Assembly (NCBI GenBank): GCA_949840605.1
Contig: CATKXN010000009.1
Coordinates: forward strand, 1 to 39,169
Source: an uncultured Alistipes sp.
GTDB taxonomy: Bacteria > Bacteroidota > Bacteroidia > Bacteroidales > Rikenellaceae
Length of the DNA stretch: 39,169 nucleotides
Reading direction: 5' to 3'
The position numbers and the translations under genes are program-made. Position 1 is the first letter of the stretch. Every line of letters begins with the position of its first letter. Below are positions 16,385-25,803 of the stretch, one piece after another. The notes under the pieces are model-generated. The model was not told the DNA's origin. It searched no databases and saw only the letters and a list, made by a program, of their open reading frames with translations.

Positions 16385-17290
16385 ATGAAAGACGAGATCA
16401 AAATCATGTACGAACAGCTGGGTCTTACCAGCGGTTCACCGCTCAAAGTCAAAAAGTGTGATTACGATTATTTCAAATACCCCTGGCACTTCCACGACGA
16501 GTACGAAATCGTCTATATCATCAAGAGCACGGGAACCCGGTTCGCAGGGAACAGCATCGAACCGTTCTCCGACGGAGATCTGGTATTTTTCGGCAGCCTG
16601 CTCCCCCACATGTATCGCAATGAGGATATTTATTACCACGGAAACCCTTCCCTGCGGGTCAACGCCATCACGATCCAGTTCTCCAAGGACTTTTTCAACC
16701 ATGCCATCCTCAATTACCCCGAATTTCTGAAAATCAAGGAGTTGCTCGAAATGTCCCGCTACGGAATCAGCTTCGATACGACTCCGAACGCCCCGATCCG
16801 GCGCCATATCGAGATGCTGCCCAACAAGACGGGACTCGACCGCCTGATGGCGTGCATCCACATCCTCTCGATGATGAGCCGCACGACCCACAAGCGGAAA
16901 CTCAACGACGACAGCGTCGATCTCCGCCTGCCCGCCTACGGAGAATCCCGTATATATAAGGTATTGGGGCGGCTCAACCGGGACTATGTCCACAATATCA
17001 ACCTGGACGACATCGCCCGCACGGCCGGCATGAACACCAGTGCCTTCTGCCGCTATTTCAAGGAGAAAACCGGCAAATCTACGCTACAATACATCAACGA
17101 ATTACGCATCGGATATGCCTGCAAGCTGCTGTTGACAGGCGAGCTGACCGTCACGCAGATCTGCTACGAGTGCGGATACAACAACATCTCCAACTTCAAC
17201 CGCCAGTTCAAGAAAATCACCCGGTTCACCCCCTCGGAATATATCGAAGAGTTCAAGCGCAATCCCGGGATGGCCGCACTGCCCCTGTAA
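16385..17290 (+). CDS. AraC-family transcriptional regulator 2
   Basis: A 301-residue regulator. An N-terminal cupin-type sensing domain (about 15-100; YPWHFHDEYEIVYIIKSTG, GDLVFFGSLLPHMY) precedes a two-helix-turn-helix AraC DNA-binding domain (about 195-295; INLDDIARTAGMNTSAFCRYFKEKTGKS, then VTQICYECGYNNISNFNRQFKKITRFTPSEY). It sits between the divergent uxuA operon and the PUL and points toward the PUL, 167 bases from the first PUL gene. It is the best candidate to control both. No hybrid two-component system or ECF sigma factor is visible in the window. The ligand is unknown; a uronate would be consistent with context (inference). Confidence 0.92.
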   Translation: MKDEIKIMYEQLGLTSGSPLKVKKCDYDYFKYPWHFHDEYEIVYIIKSTGTRFAGNSIEPFSDGDLVFFGSLLPHMYRNEDIYYHGNPSLRVNAITIQFSKDFFNHAILNYPEFLKIKELLEMSRYGISFDTTPNAPIRRHIEMLPNKTGLDRLMACIHILSMMSRTTHKRKLNDDSVDLRLPAYGESRIYKVLGRLNRDYVHNINLDDIARTAGMNTSAFCRYFKEKTGKSTLQYINELRIGYACKLLLTGELTVTQICYECGYNNISNFNRQFKKITRFTPSEYIEEFKRNPGMAALPL

Positions 17291-17317
17291 TTCTCCGGAC
17301 GGAGTTTCACAAATTTT

Positions 17318-17392
17318 CACATTTGCAAATTAAATACAAACGATTGCAAATTTCATATTTGTAATCGGATGGCAATACCTCCATATTTGCAA
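17318..17392. promoter_or_regulatory. Operator-like repeats and palindrome upstream of the PUL
   Basis: Three direct copies of CAyATTTGyAA lie at 17318-17328, 17354-17364 and 17382-17392. The middle one is the right half of an imperfect palindrome: CGATTGCAAAT (17341-17351) and ATTTGTAATCG (17357-17367), with 10 of 11 pairs and a 5-base spacer. The first copy sits in the perfect palindrome ATTTGCAAAT (17321-17330). Direct repeats of this kind are typical AraC-family binding sites; assigning them to regulator 2 is inference. Confidence 0.5.
17358..17389 (+). promoter_or_regulatory. Promoter of the PUL operon
   Basis: TTTG (17358-17361) is followed after 20 bases by CATATTTG (17382-17389), seven of eight bases of the -7 consensus TAnnTTTG, at ideal spacing. 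Transcription would begin near 17396, giving a leader of about 60 bases before the first PUL gene. The promoter overlaps the palindrome and direct repeats, so binding there could directly control it. Confidence 0.6.
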
Positions 17393-17457
17393 CAGTGATC
17401 ACCCAACACAATTTTAACTCAACCCACCCCGGGAACAACTACCTAAAACCGACCCGT

Positions 17458-17958
17458 ATGAAGAAAATTCTGCGCTTATTCCTTGTTGGGTCCCTTCTCC
17501 TCGTTTCCTGTCAGGACGACGAAGAGATGAAGTACGCATCCGTCTACCTTCCGCTGGCCACCTGGGCCGACGGGAACGGGATTTTCCAGACGAAATTCGA
17601 CTTCTCCAGGGACACCGCCTACATCGTCGGAGCCTATTGCTCCGGCAGCATCCTGCCCGAACACGACATCCGTGTGACGATGGAACTCGCCACGGATTCG
17701 CTGGCATCCGCCAAACAGGCTTCGGCCGCCATCCAGGCTTACGACCTGCTGCCCGAATCGGCCTATACCGTAGAACCTGCCAGCCTCGAGTGCACCATCC
17801 GCAAGGGAACCGAAAGAGGCGACCTGCTGGTGACGTTCCACACATCTCAACTCGATGCGGACAAAAAATACATTTTGCCGCTGCGCATTCAATCGGTATC
17901 GGAATACGGGATCGCACCCCGGTACAATACGCTCTTTTTCGGGATTACAAAACGCTAA
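17458..17958 (+). CDS. DUF1735-like PUL lipoprotein
   Basis: A 166-residue predicted surface lipoprotein. A signal peptide with LLLVSC places the lipid on C18, followed by QDDEE, an acidic stretch of the kind that directs Bacteroidota lipoproteins to the cell surface. The mature part resembles the DUF1735 (PF08522) beta-sandwich found in PUL-encoded binding proteins (IRVTMELATDSLASA, LLPESAYTVEPAS, DKKYILPLRIQSVSEYG). No catalytic motif is visible. The MKKILRLF start is preferred over an upstream in-frame ATG at 17395 because the signal peptide starts there. It is the first gene of the PUL, 12 bases before SusC1, and may bind glycan or assist the transporter (inference). Confidence 0.65.
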   Translation: MKKILRLFLVGSLLLVSCQDDEEMKYASVYLPLATWADGNGIFQTKFDFSRDTAYIVGAYCSGSILPEHDIRVTMELATDSLASAKQASAAIQAYDLLPESAYTVEPASLECTIRKGTERGDLLVTFHTSQLDADKKYILPLRIQSVSEYGIAPRYNTLFFGITKR

Positions 17959-17970
17959 AACTACAAACGA

Positions 17971-20900
17971 ATGAGCAACGCTATAATGCCCAAAGCGTTA
18001 TGGACGCTTTTATTGTGCCTGTGCCTCGGCACCGGCTACTCCGCTGCACAAATCAAAAAGGATGTCGCCGTGCACGGGCAGGTTACGGACCCGGCAGGAA
18101 GGCCGCTCGAGGGCGTACTGGTCGAGCACAAGGAATCGCGCATGTTTACGCTGACCGAACGGGACGGCAGTTTCACGATCCGGATACCCGGCGACAAGTC
18201 CTCTCTGATCTTCACGCTGGAGGGATATGTCCCCAAGCAGGTATATATAGGTGACACGCATCGGCTTAAAATTACCCTGCTGGAGGGAGGAAACGATTCC
18301 GACCCTGAAATAGCCCTTCTGTACGGCCGCCAGAACCGTTCGCTGATGACTTCGGCCGTTTCGACGATCGAAGGCTCGAAGCTGACAGACCTCCCGACCA
18401 ATTATGCGAATACGGCCCTGTCGGGCATGATACCCGGCATAGCGGCCTCGCAGAACAGCGGGGCTCCCGGCAGCGACTATTCGTGGCTCTACGTGCGCGG
18501 CCTCCGGTCGTGGCGCAACAGTACGCCGATCATCATGCTCGACGGACATGTCCGCGACTTTTCGATCCTCGACCTCAACGAGATCGATCAGATTTCCGTT
18601 TATAAAGACGCCGGGGCGCTGTCCGTACTCGGACTCCGGGGGTCGAACGGCGCCATCATGGCGACCACCCGCCGTGGTAAGGAAGGCCGTCCCGTGCTGA
18701 AATTCAACACGCAGATCACCTTCCAACAACCCATCAAACTGCCCGAATTCCTCGACTCCCACGATTTCGCCCTGCTGCACAATGAAGCCATGCGCAACGA
18801 CGGACGTGCAGGCGAGCAGCGCTACAACGAGGAAGACCTGGCCCTCTACCGTTCGGGGCAGGACCCCTGGGGACACCCCAATGTCGATTGGGTCGGCCAG
18901 TCGCTCAAAAACGTGACCGTCGGCCAAAAGTACAACCTCAGCATCGAAGGCGGCAGTTCGGTCGCCAAATACTTCGTCAACCTCTCCTACCGCACGGAGG
19001 AGGGAATCTACAAAACCGACAAGGACATCAACACCTACAAGACGAATGCGAACGCCAAAATCTACTCCCTGCGTTCGAACGTCGACATCGCCCTGACCAA
19101 GAGCATGGACCTTTCGATCAATCTCTTTGGACTGCAGCGCCAGCTCTCCAATCCGGGAGCCGGCAGTCCGTTCAGTGCGATCTACTCCCTGCCTTCGAAC
19201 GCCTTCCCCATGAATTACGGCAAGGACAAGGTCGCCGGCACCAACGACCTGCGGAACAATCCCTACGGCATCCTCAACCACAGCGGTTACACCCGCTATA
19301 CCCACAGCACGATGGAGGCGCAGGCCGAGCTGGGTCAGAAACTGGACTTCATCACCAAGGGTCTCCGCGTGCGGGGGTCGCTGGCGTTCGACTTCTTCTT
19401 CGAGAACAATATCAACCGCAGCAAAAGCTACGTCGTCTACGAATACACGGGCGACGGGGAAGACGGCAAACCGCTCTTCAATACCTGGGGCGAGGAGAAG
19501 AAACAAGCGAACTCCAACTCATACGGAGCCGCCAAGACCCGCATTTTCGACGTAGAAGCAGGTCTCGACTACGACCGCACCTTCGGCAAACACCTTCTCG
19601 CCGCGACCCTGTTCTTCAATTACAGCCAAAAATCCGACGACACGCAAAACCTGCCCAACACGCATCAGGGCCTGCTGGGACGCGCCACCTACGCCTATGA
19701 CTCGCGGTATATCGTCGAATTCTCGTTCGGCTACCAGGGAACCGAGCAGATGCCGCCCCAGAAGCGGTACGGATTCTTCCCCGCAGTTTCCGCAGGATGG
19801 GTGCTCTCGGAGGAGTCCTTTCTCAAGAACGGCATCGGAAACGTGCTGAGTTACTTCAAGGTGCGCGGTTCATGGGGCATCACCGGCAACGACGCCGGCA
19901 TCCCCTACTACTTCTACCTGCCCGCCTTCATCCAGGCCAACGGCCGTTACACGTTGGGAGCAGAACCGCAGAACGTCAACAGCTGGGTAGAGGATGTGCA
20001 CCACCAATACCTCCCCAACGTCACCTGGGAAAAATCCGAGAAAACCAATATCGGCGTCGACATGCAGCTGTTCAAAAAACACCTGAGCATCAGCGCCGAC
20101 TATTTCCGCGAATTCACCAGCCAGATTCTGACACCCCGCAACACCGTTTCGACCCTGATCGGTTACGGCACTTCGGGCGGTCCGCTGGGCAATGTCGGCA
20201 AGACCTACAACAGCGGGTTCGAGGCGGAGGCCGCCTACTCGGGCCGAATCAAGGATTTCCACTGGACACTGGGCGGATACGCCTCCTATGCGCACAACGA
20301 GATCCGCTACAACGACGAGCAACCTTTTGCCTACGACTACCGAAGCGCCGTCGGCTACCCCATCAACTCCCAGTACGGATTTCAGGCCAACGGGCTCTAC
20401 ACCAGCGACCAGGACCGCTACAACAGCCCCAAGACGACCTTCGGAACATCCTATGCCGGCGACATCAAGTACCGCGACCTGAACGGCGACGGCGTAGTGG
20501 ACAATCAGGACCAGCACCGGATCGGATACAGCAACCTCGGAGAGATCAACTACGCCTTTTTTGCGAATGCGCAGTACAAGGGCTTCGACTTCCAGATCAT
20601 CTTCTCGGGAGCCGGCAACCGCGACGCCTATCTTTCGGGCGTGGCGATCCAGGCATTCACGAACATCTCCGGCTCGGGCAGCGAAATGGCCGGCAACGTC
20701 CGCCGATACCACTGGGACAACCGCTACATCCCCGAAGACCCCTCGACCTGGACCAAGGCCAAATACCCCCGTCTGTCGCTGACCGACCGCGACCACAACT
20801 ACAAGCAGACTTCGAGTTTCTGGGTCGACGACGCTTCGTTCCTGCGCCTGAAAAATCTGGTGATCGGTTACACCCTTCCCCTGCACATTTCGAAGAAGCT

Positions 20901-21048
20901 GCGCATGTCCAAACTGCGTATCTATTACAGCGGATACAACCTCTTCACCTGGTCCGACATGCGGACCATCGACCCCGAAGATGCGGGCTCCGGAAACGGC
21001 TATCCCATCCAGAAATCGTCGAGCATCGGTATAAACATTCACTTCTAA
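17971..21048 (+). CDS. SusC/RagA-type TonB-dependent glycan transporter 1
   Basis: A 1025-residue outer-membrane beta-barrel that imports oligosaccharides with its SusD partner, powered by TonB. After the signal peptide, a CarboxypepD-regulatory-like domain covers about 33-105 (VHGQVTDPAGRPLEGVLVEH). A plug domain follows at about 125-230 (TALSGMIPGI, WLYVRGLRSWR, IDQISVYKDAGALSVLGLRGSNGAI), then the barrel, ending SSSIGINIHF. No STN domain is present, so ECF-type signalling is not expected. The usual EVVVVGYGTQ segment before the plug is replaced by EIALLYGRQN (113-122). ATG at 17971 or 17986 (MPKALW) could start. SusD1 follows after 4 bases, so they form a pair. Confidence 0.95.
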   Translation: MSNAIMPKALWTLLLCLCLGTGYSAAQIKKDVAVHGQVTDPAGRPLEGVLVEHKESRMFTLTERDGSFTIRIPGDKSSLIFTLEGYVPKQVYIGDTHRLKITLLEGGNDSDPEIALLYGRQNRSLMTSAVSTIEGSKLTDLPTNYANTALSGMIPGIAASQNSGAPGSDYSWLYVRGLRSWRNSTPIIMLDGHVRDFSILDLNEIDQISVYKDAGALSVLGLRGSNGAIMATTRRGKEGRPVLKFNTQITFQQPIKLPEFLDSHDFALLHNEAMRNDGRAGEQRYNEEDLALYRSGQDPWGHPNVDWVGQSLKNVTVGQKYNLSIEGGSSVAKYFVNLSYRTEEGIYKTDKDINTYKTNANAKIYSLRSNVDIALTKSMDLSINLFGLQRQLSNPGAGSPFSAIYSLPSNAFPMNYGKDKVAGTNDLRNNPYGILNHSGYTRYTHSTMEAQAELGQKLDFITKGLRVRGSLAFDFFFENNINRSKSYVVYEYTGDGEDGKPLFNTWGEEKKQANSNSYGAAKTRIFDVEAGLDYDRTFGKHLLAATLFFNYSQKSDDTQNLPNTHQGLLGRATYAYDSRYIVEFSFGYQGTEQMPPQKRYGFFPAVSAGWVLSEESFLKNGIGNVLSYFKVRGSWGITGNDAGIPYYFYLPAFIQANGRYTLGAEPQNVNSWVEDVHHQYLPNVTWEKSEKTNIGVDMQLFKKHLSISADYFREFTSQILTPRNTVSTLIGYGTSGGPLGNVGKTYNSGFEAEAAYSGRIKDFHWTLGGYASYAHNEIRYNDEQPFAYDYRSAVGYPINSQYGFQANGLYTSDQDRYNSPKTTFGTSYAGDIKYRDLNGDGVVDNQDQHRIGYSNLGEINYAFFANAQYKGFDFQIIFSGAGNRDAYLSGVAIQAFTNISGSGSEMAGNVRRYHWDNRYIPEDPSTWTKAKYPRLSLTDRDHNYKQTSSFWVDDASFLRLKNLVIGYTLPLHISKKLRMSKLRIYYSGYNLFTWSDMRTIDPEDAGSGNGYPIQKSSSIGINIHF

Positions 21049-21052
21049 GACC

Positions 21053-22732
21053 ATGAAAAAACTCATCATAACCGCCATAGTATCGCTAACGACGCTCTGG
21101 TCCTGCGATCTGAATTACGTTCCGCTGGAACAGATGTCGGGCGAAGAGGCTTTCAAGGACAGCCTGCGTCTGGAAATGTTCGTCAACGACCTGTACGTCT
21201 ATCTCAATACCGGTGTCCAGTTCAACCGCGTCGGCGGCGCCATGTTCGACTGCGCCACGGACCTGGCCGTCTACAGCCCGCTCGGAACCAGTTCGGGCAT
21301 AAACTCCTACACCCGTGCCACGATGAACGCCGCATCGGGCGGCAATCCCGACTCCCGCTGGGCGGAAACATACACCGGCATCCGCAAGGCCAACGTCATC
21401 CTGCGCAACATCGACCTCACCGAGAACCTCTCCCAAGGCAAAAAGAACCAGTATCTGGGTGAAACGCTGCTCAACAAAGCCCTCATGCACTATGAGCTCG
21501 TCAAACGTTACGGCGGCATCCCGATCATGGACGACATCCTCGATCTGTCGGGCGACATCAACATCCCGCGTTCGAAGTTCGGCGACTGCGTGGAATACAT
21601 CGTCCGCCTGTGCGACGAGGCCGCACCGCTGCTGCCGACGAAATATCCGGACAACGACTACGGACGCCTCACCCGCGGAGCCGCCTACGGACTGAAAGCG
21701 AAAATCCTGCTCATGGCCGCCAGCCCGCTCTTCAACGAAAATCCGATCGAGGGATCGACCGAGATACACCGCTACGCCTCGCCGGATCAGGAGCGCTGGA
21801 AACGGGCCGCCGATGCCGCACGTCAGGTCATCGAACTGAAAAATCCCGACGGCACGAAGGCTCACGAGCTCTTCCCGTCGTATCAACGTCTGTTCTTCAC
21901 CAATTTCGGGAACACCGAATCGATCATCGTCAAATGCCGCAACCTCACCAACGACGTGGAGGCCGCCAACGGCCCTTCGGGTTACCAGAACTGCCGGGCC
22001 TGCACCAGCGTCACGACAGAGTTGGTCGACATGTACGAACTCAAAAGCGGTCGGCTGCCGTCCGAGGACCCGGACTACGATCCCCAGAAGCCTTATGAAA
22101 ACCGCGACAACCGGTTTTACGCCAGCGTACTCTATTCCGGCGTACCGCTCTGGGGCCGCGAAGTGGAGTTCCACACCGGGGGCAAGGACTACCCCGCAGC
22201 CATCGGACAACGCGGCTGCGAAACCGGTTTCAGCCTCTACAAGCACATCGACCCCCTGGCCAGCGTCGTACCGACCAAATACACCCTGCACAACCACCAG
22301 ATACTGCGTTACGCCGAGGTATTGCTGATCTACGCCGAAGCCATGAACGAATACCTGGGAACGGGCGACGACGACATGTGCACGGACGAAATGGTCTACA
22401 ACTGCGTCAATGAAGTCCGCCAACGCGCAGGACTGCCGCCGGCAAGCGGTCTGACCAAAGGCCAGATGCGGAAACTGATCCACCGGGAACGCACCGTAGA
22501 GCTGGCCTTCGAGGAGGTGCGTCTCTACGACCTGAAGCGCTGGCGCGAGGCGGAAACCGTGCTGAACCGTCCGGTTCACGGAATCAAAGTGACCCAGGAG
22601 GGCGGAACCATCGTCTACGGCGAGGAGTTCGCCGTCGAAGAGCGCACCTTCCCCATGCGGATGTATTACTACCCTATTCCCCAGTCCGAACTGGACAAGA
22701 ACAGCGCGCTGGTGATCAATCCGGGATGGTAA
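21053..22732 (+). CDS. SusD/RagB-family glycan-binding lipoprotein 1
   Basis: A 559-residue surface lipoprotein (lipobox TLWSC, C18) that caps SusC1 and captures oligosaccharides. Helical SusD features are visible: WAETYTGIRKANVILRNID, the TPR-like stretch LNKALMHYELVKRYGGIPIMDD, GAAYGLKAKILLMAASPLFNE, and the C-terminal signature ERTVELAFEEVRLYDLKRW. It ends with the typical YPIPQSELDKNSALVINPGW. It starts 4 bases after the SusC1 stop and is followed 36 bases later by a second SusC, with no terminator between, so it is co-transcribed. Confidence 0.95.
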   Translation: MKKLIITAIVSLTTLWSCDLNYVPLEQMSGEEAFKDSLRLEMFVNDLYVYLNTGVQFNRVGGAMFDCATDLAVYSPLGTSSGINSYTRATMNAASGGNPDSRWAETYTGIRKANVILRNIDLTENLSQGKKNQYLGETLLNKALMHYELVKRYGGIPIMDDILDLSGDINIPRSKFGDCVEYIVRLCDEAAPLLPTKYPDNDYGRLTRGAAYGLKAKILLMAASPLFNENPIEGSTEIHRYASPDQERWKRAADAARQVIELKNPDGTKAHELFPSYQRLFFTNFGNTESIIVKCRNLTNDVEAANGPSGYQNCRACTSVTTELVDMYELKSGRLPSEDPDYDPQKPYENRDNRFYASVLYSGVPLWGREVEFHTGGKDYPAAIGQRGCETGFSLYKHIDPLASVVPTKYTLHNHQILRYAEVLLIYAEAMNEYLGTGDDDMCTDEMVYNCVNEVRQRAGLPPASGLTKGQMRKLIHRERTVELAFEEVRLYDLKRWREAETVLNRPVHGIKVTQEGGTIVYGEEFAVEERTFPMRMYYYPIPQSELDKNSALVINPGW

Positions 22733-22768
22733 CCCGAAATTCAATGTCAAATCTGTAAATCAGCACCG

Positions 22769-25700
22769 ATGAAAAAATATATATTGATATTCATCTTCGC
22801 ACTAATCCACGGATTCGCCGCAGGATTGCAGGCACAGGGAATCGTCGTTTCCGGCAAGGTCAGCGATAAGAACGGGCAGGAACTGGTCGGAGTGGCGGTC
22901 ATAGAAACCGGCACCAACCATGCGACGGCAAGTGCCGCAGACGGCAGTTTCAAGCTCACCGTTTCGGATAAAAACGCCCGGTTGGAGTTCCGCATGCTGG
23001 GCTATATCCCCCAGGAGATCACCGTCGGCAGCCGGACCGTCATCGACATCACCCTCGAAGAAGAAGCCCTCAACATCAGCGAGGTGGTCGTAGTGGGATA
23101 CGGCACCCAGAAGCGCGCCACCGTGGTCGGGTCCATCTCGACGGCCGACGCCTCGGCCATCCAGAAAACGGGTACGACAAACCTCACACAAGCCATCGGC
23201 GGCCGCGTCTCGGGCGTCTTCACCCGCAACCCGGGCGGACGTCCGGGCGAGGACAACGCCAATGTCTACATCCGCGGCACGGCCAGCTACAACAGCGGCG
23301 CCAACAGTCCGCTCGTACTGGTCGACGGCGTGGAGCGCGAATACGCCCAGATCGACCCCGAAGACATCGAGAACTTCTCCGTCCTGAAAGACGCCTCGGC
23401 GACGGCCGTATACGGCGTGCGCGGAGCCAACGGTGTCATCCTGATCACCACCAAACGCGGTCTTACGTCGAAACCCGAGGTTTCGTTCCGCGCGTCGTTC
23501 ACCGCGAGCACCCCGACACGGCTGCCCGACAAACTCGGATCGTACGACTACGCACGCCTGCGCAACGAAGCGCTGATGAACGTCGGACTCGACCCCGAGT
23601 ACAGCGCCTACGACCTCGAAATGTTCCGCACGAAAGCCAGCCCCTATACGCACCCCGACAACGACTACATCCACGACATGCTCAAGAATGCAGCCTTCAG
23701 GCAGCAGTATTCGCTGGTCGTGCGCGGCGGCTCCTCGTTCATGCGCTACTACGTGTCGGCCGGATATGCCAACGACGACGGTATCTACAAAAACTTCAAC
23801 AACGGCAAATACGACACGAATGTCTATTTCCAGCGTTACGCCCTGCGTGCGAACCTCGATTTCAACGTGACCAAGACCACCACGGTCGGCGTCGACCTCG
23901 CAGGACGCCTCGAAGAACGCCATAACAACGGTGCCGGGGACGGGCTGTTCCAACACCTGGTACGCACCCCGCCCGACTATTTCAACTATGTGAACCCCGA
24001 CGGATCGATCGGCGGCCATCTGAACCTGACCAACCCCTATATGGCTCTTTCGCGCTGCGGCTACTTCCATTCCAAAACCAACAAGTTCGAGAGCGTGATC
24101 CGTCTCAACCAGCAGTTGGACTTTATCACCGAAGGCCTTTCCGCCCGCGGCATGTTCAGCTACATTTCGTCGATGCGCTCCCGCCGGGATCTCTACGAGC
24201 GCCCCGCGACCTACTATTACACCAAGGAGGGAACCTACGAACTGGTTCGCGAGGAGGAGCCCGTCACCATCCAGACAGGCTCCGGCAACGGTCCTTTCCG
24301 TCGGGATTTCGTAGTCGAGGCGGCGCTGAACTACAACCGCTCCTTCGGCGACCACGCCGTCACGGCCCTGCTGGCCTTCAACCGTCAGGAGATTCAGAGC
24401 GACGCGACGCTGCCGATCGGTTACATCAACTACGTCGGCCGTGTGACCTATGCCTATAAGAACAAGTACCTGGCCGAGTTCAACGCCGGATACAACGGTT
24501 CGATGCAGTTCTCGGAGGACAAGCGTTACGGTTTCTTTCCCGCGGTATCCGCAGGCTGGGTTCTCTCCGAGGAGGGATTCTGGGGCAAGTCGCCCAAGAC
24601 GTTCAGCTACATGAAGCTGCGCGCGTCGTTCGGGCAGGTCGGCAACGACCGCATCGGGTCCGACAAGTATTACTACCTGCAAACCTACCCCCAACTGGGA
24701 TCGAACCGCCCCTCGTTCGGCGAGACGAACAACCCCGAAAACCGCATTTACGAAGGTAAGGAAGGCAATACCGAAGTGGGTTGGGAGCGCGCCAACAAAT
24801 TCAACGTCGGCGTGGACCTCAAATTTTTCGACAACAGGCTCTCGTTCACGGGAGACTACTTCCACGAACGCCGCCACGGCATTCTCGACTACGACGGCAC
24901 CATATCGTACATCTACGGCATGATGGCCCCGAACGACGGCAGCAAGGGCTTCCCGCCGGCAAACATCGGCGAAGTCGTCAACCGCGGTTTCGAGATCGAC
25001 CTGGGATACAACGGCCAGGTCAACAAATTCCGGTATTATGTCCGGGGCAACCTCTCCTTCGCCCGCAACAAGGTGGTCGAATGCGGCGAGAGCCCCGTCA
25101 CCTACCCGTGGCTCTCCAAAGTGGGGCGCCCCATCGGCCAGCGCTTCGGACTGATCGCCGAAGGCTTCTATAACACCGAGGAGGAGATCGACGCCCTGCC
25201 GTCGGGATTCACCGACAGGCCCAAACTGGGCGACATCAAGTACCGCGACATCAACGGCGACGGCAAAACCGACAACTACGACGTCGTGCCCGTCGGGCGT
25301 ACCCAGGTTCCCGAGATCATCTACGGGTTCACCCTGGGCGGCAGCTGGCGCAACCTCGATTTCGAGCTCTTCTTCCAGGGAGCGACCAATTCGGATATCT
25401 ACGTAAACGGCTACGGCTACTGGGAGTTCCAGGGGATCAGCGGCGCCATGCACCACCATCTCGGCCGCTGGACGCCCGAAAACAAGGAGCACGCCACCTA
25501 TCCGAGCCTCTCGCCCTCCACTTCGGAGCAGAATCACCGCTTCTCGACATTCTGGCTGAAAGACGGCTCCTACCTGCGTCTGAAAAACGTTCAGATCGGG
25601 TACACGCTGCCCCGACAGATCTCCAGGAAGGTCGGCATGTCGAACCTGCGCTTCTATGTGACGGCGACCAACCTGTTCACGTTCTCCGAATTCAAGGAAT

Positions 25701-25783
25701 ACGACCCTGAATCCAACGACGGCGACGGCAGCGCCTATCCGGTCATGAAATATTTCGGCGGCGGCGTCAGCCTCAAATTCTAA
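22769..25783 (+). CDS. SusC/RagA-type TonB-dependent glycan transporter 2
   Basis: A 1004-residue outer-membrane transporter. A signal peptide (about 1-22) precedes the CarboxypepD-regulatory-like domain (about 25-98; VVSGKVSDKNGQELVGVAV) and the canonical TonB-box region EVVVVGYGTQ (105-114). The plug follows at about 118-230 (IGGRVSGVFTRNPG, SVLKDASATAVYGVRGANGVILITTKRG), then the barrel ending FGGGVSLKF. It differs from SusC1 in lacking the degenerate linker and in overall sequence, so it probably handles a different oligosaccharide size or branch (inference). SusD2 follows after a 20-base gap. Confidence 0.96.
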   Translation: MKKYILIFIFALIHGFAAGLQAQGIVVSGKVSDKNGQELVGVAVIETGTNHATASAADGSFKLTVSDKNARLEFRMLGYIPQEITVGSRTVIDITLEEEALNISEVVVVGYGTQKRATVVGSISTADASAIQKTGTTNLTQAIGGRVSGVFTRNPGGRPGEDNANVYIRGTASYNSGANSPLVLVDGVEREYAQIDPEDIENFSVLKDASATAVYGVRGANGVILITTKRGLTSKPEVSFRASFTASTPTRLPDKLGSYDYARLRNEALMNVGLDPEYSAYDLEMFRTKASPYTHPDNDYIHDMLKNAAFRQQYSLVVRGGSSFMRYYVSAGYANDDGIYKNFNNGKYDTNVYFQRYALRANLDFNVTKTTTVGVDLAGRLEERHNNGAGDGLFQHLVRTPPDYFNYVNPDGSIGGHLNLTNPYMALSRCGYFHSKTNKFESVIRLNQQLDFITEGLSARGMFSYISSMRSRRDLYERPATYYYTKEGTYELVREEEPVTIQTGSGNGPFRRDFVVEAALNYNRSFGDHAVTALLAFNRQEIQSDATLPIGYINYVGRVTYAYKNKYLAEFNAGYNGSMQFSEDKRYGFFPAVSAGWVLSEEGFWGKSPKTFSYMKLRASFGQVGNDRIGSDKYYYLQTYPQLGSNRPSFGETNNPENRIYEGKEGNTEVGWERANKFNVGVDLKFFDNRLSFTGDYFHERRHGILDYDGTISYIYGMMAPNDGSKGFPPANIGEVVNRGFEIDLGYNGQVNKFRYYVRGNLSFARNKVVECGESPVTYPWLSKVGRPIGQRFGLIAEGFYNTEEEIDALPSGFTDRPKLGDIKYRDINGDGKTDNYDVVPVGRTQVPEIIYGFTLGGSWRNLDFELFFQGATNSDIYVNGYGYWEFQGISGAMHHHLGRWTPENKEHATYPSLSPSTSEQNHRFSTFWLKDGSYLRLKNVQIGYTLPRQISRKVGMSNLRFYVTATNLFTFSEFKEYDPESNDGDGSAYPVMKYFGGGVSLKF

Positions 25784-25803
25784 CCTTCAAATTGCGAAGT
25801 TAC

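Noticed and set aside
22802..25537. A 911-codon open frame antisense to SusC2, and a similar 1161-codon one at 30944-34429
   Set aside because: Both lie opposite clearly homologous SusC and SDR/GH115 genes. Their translations are low-complexity with R/V/D/G-rich composition and no recognisable motif, as expected from codon bias of the sense strand.
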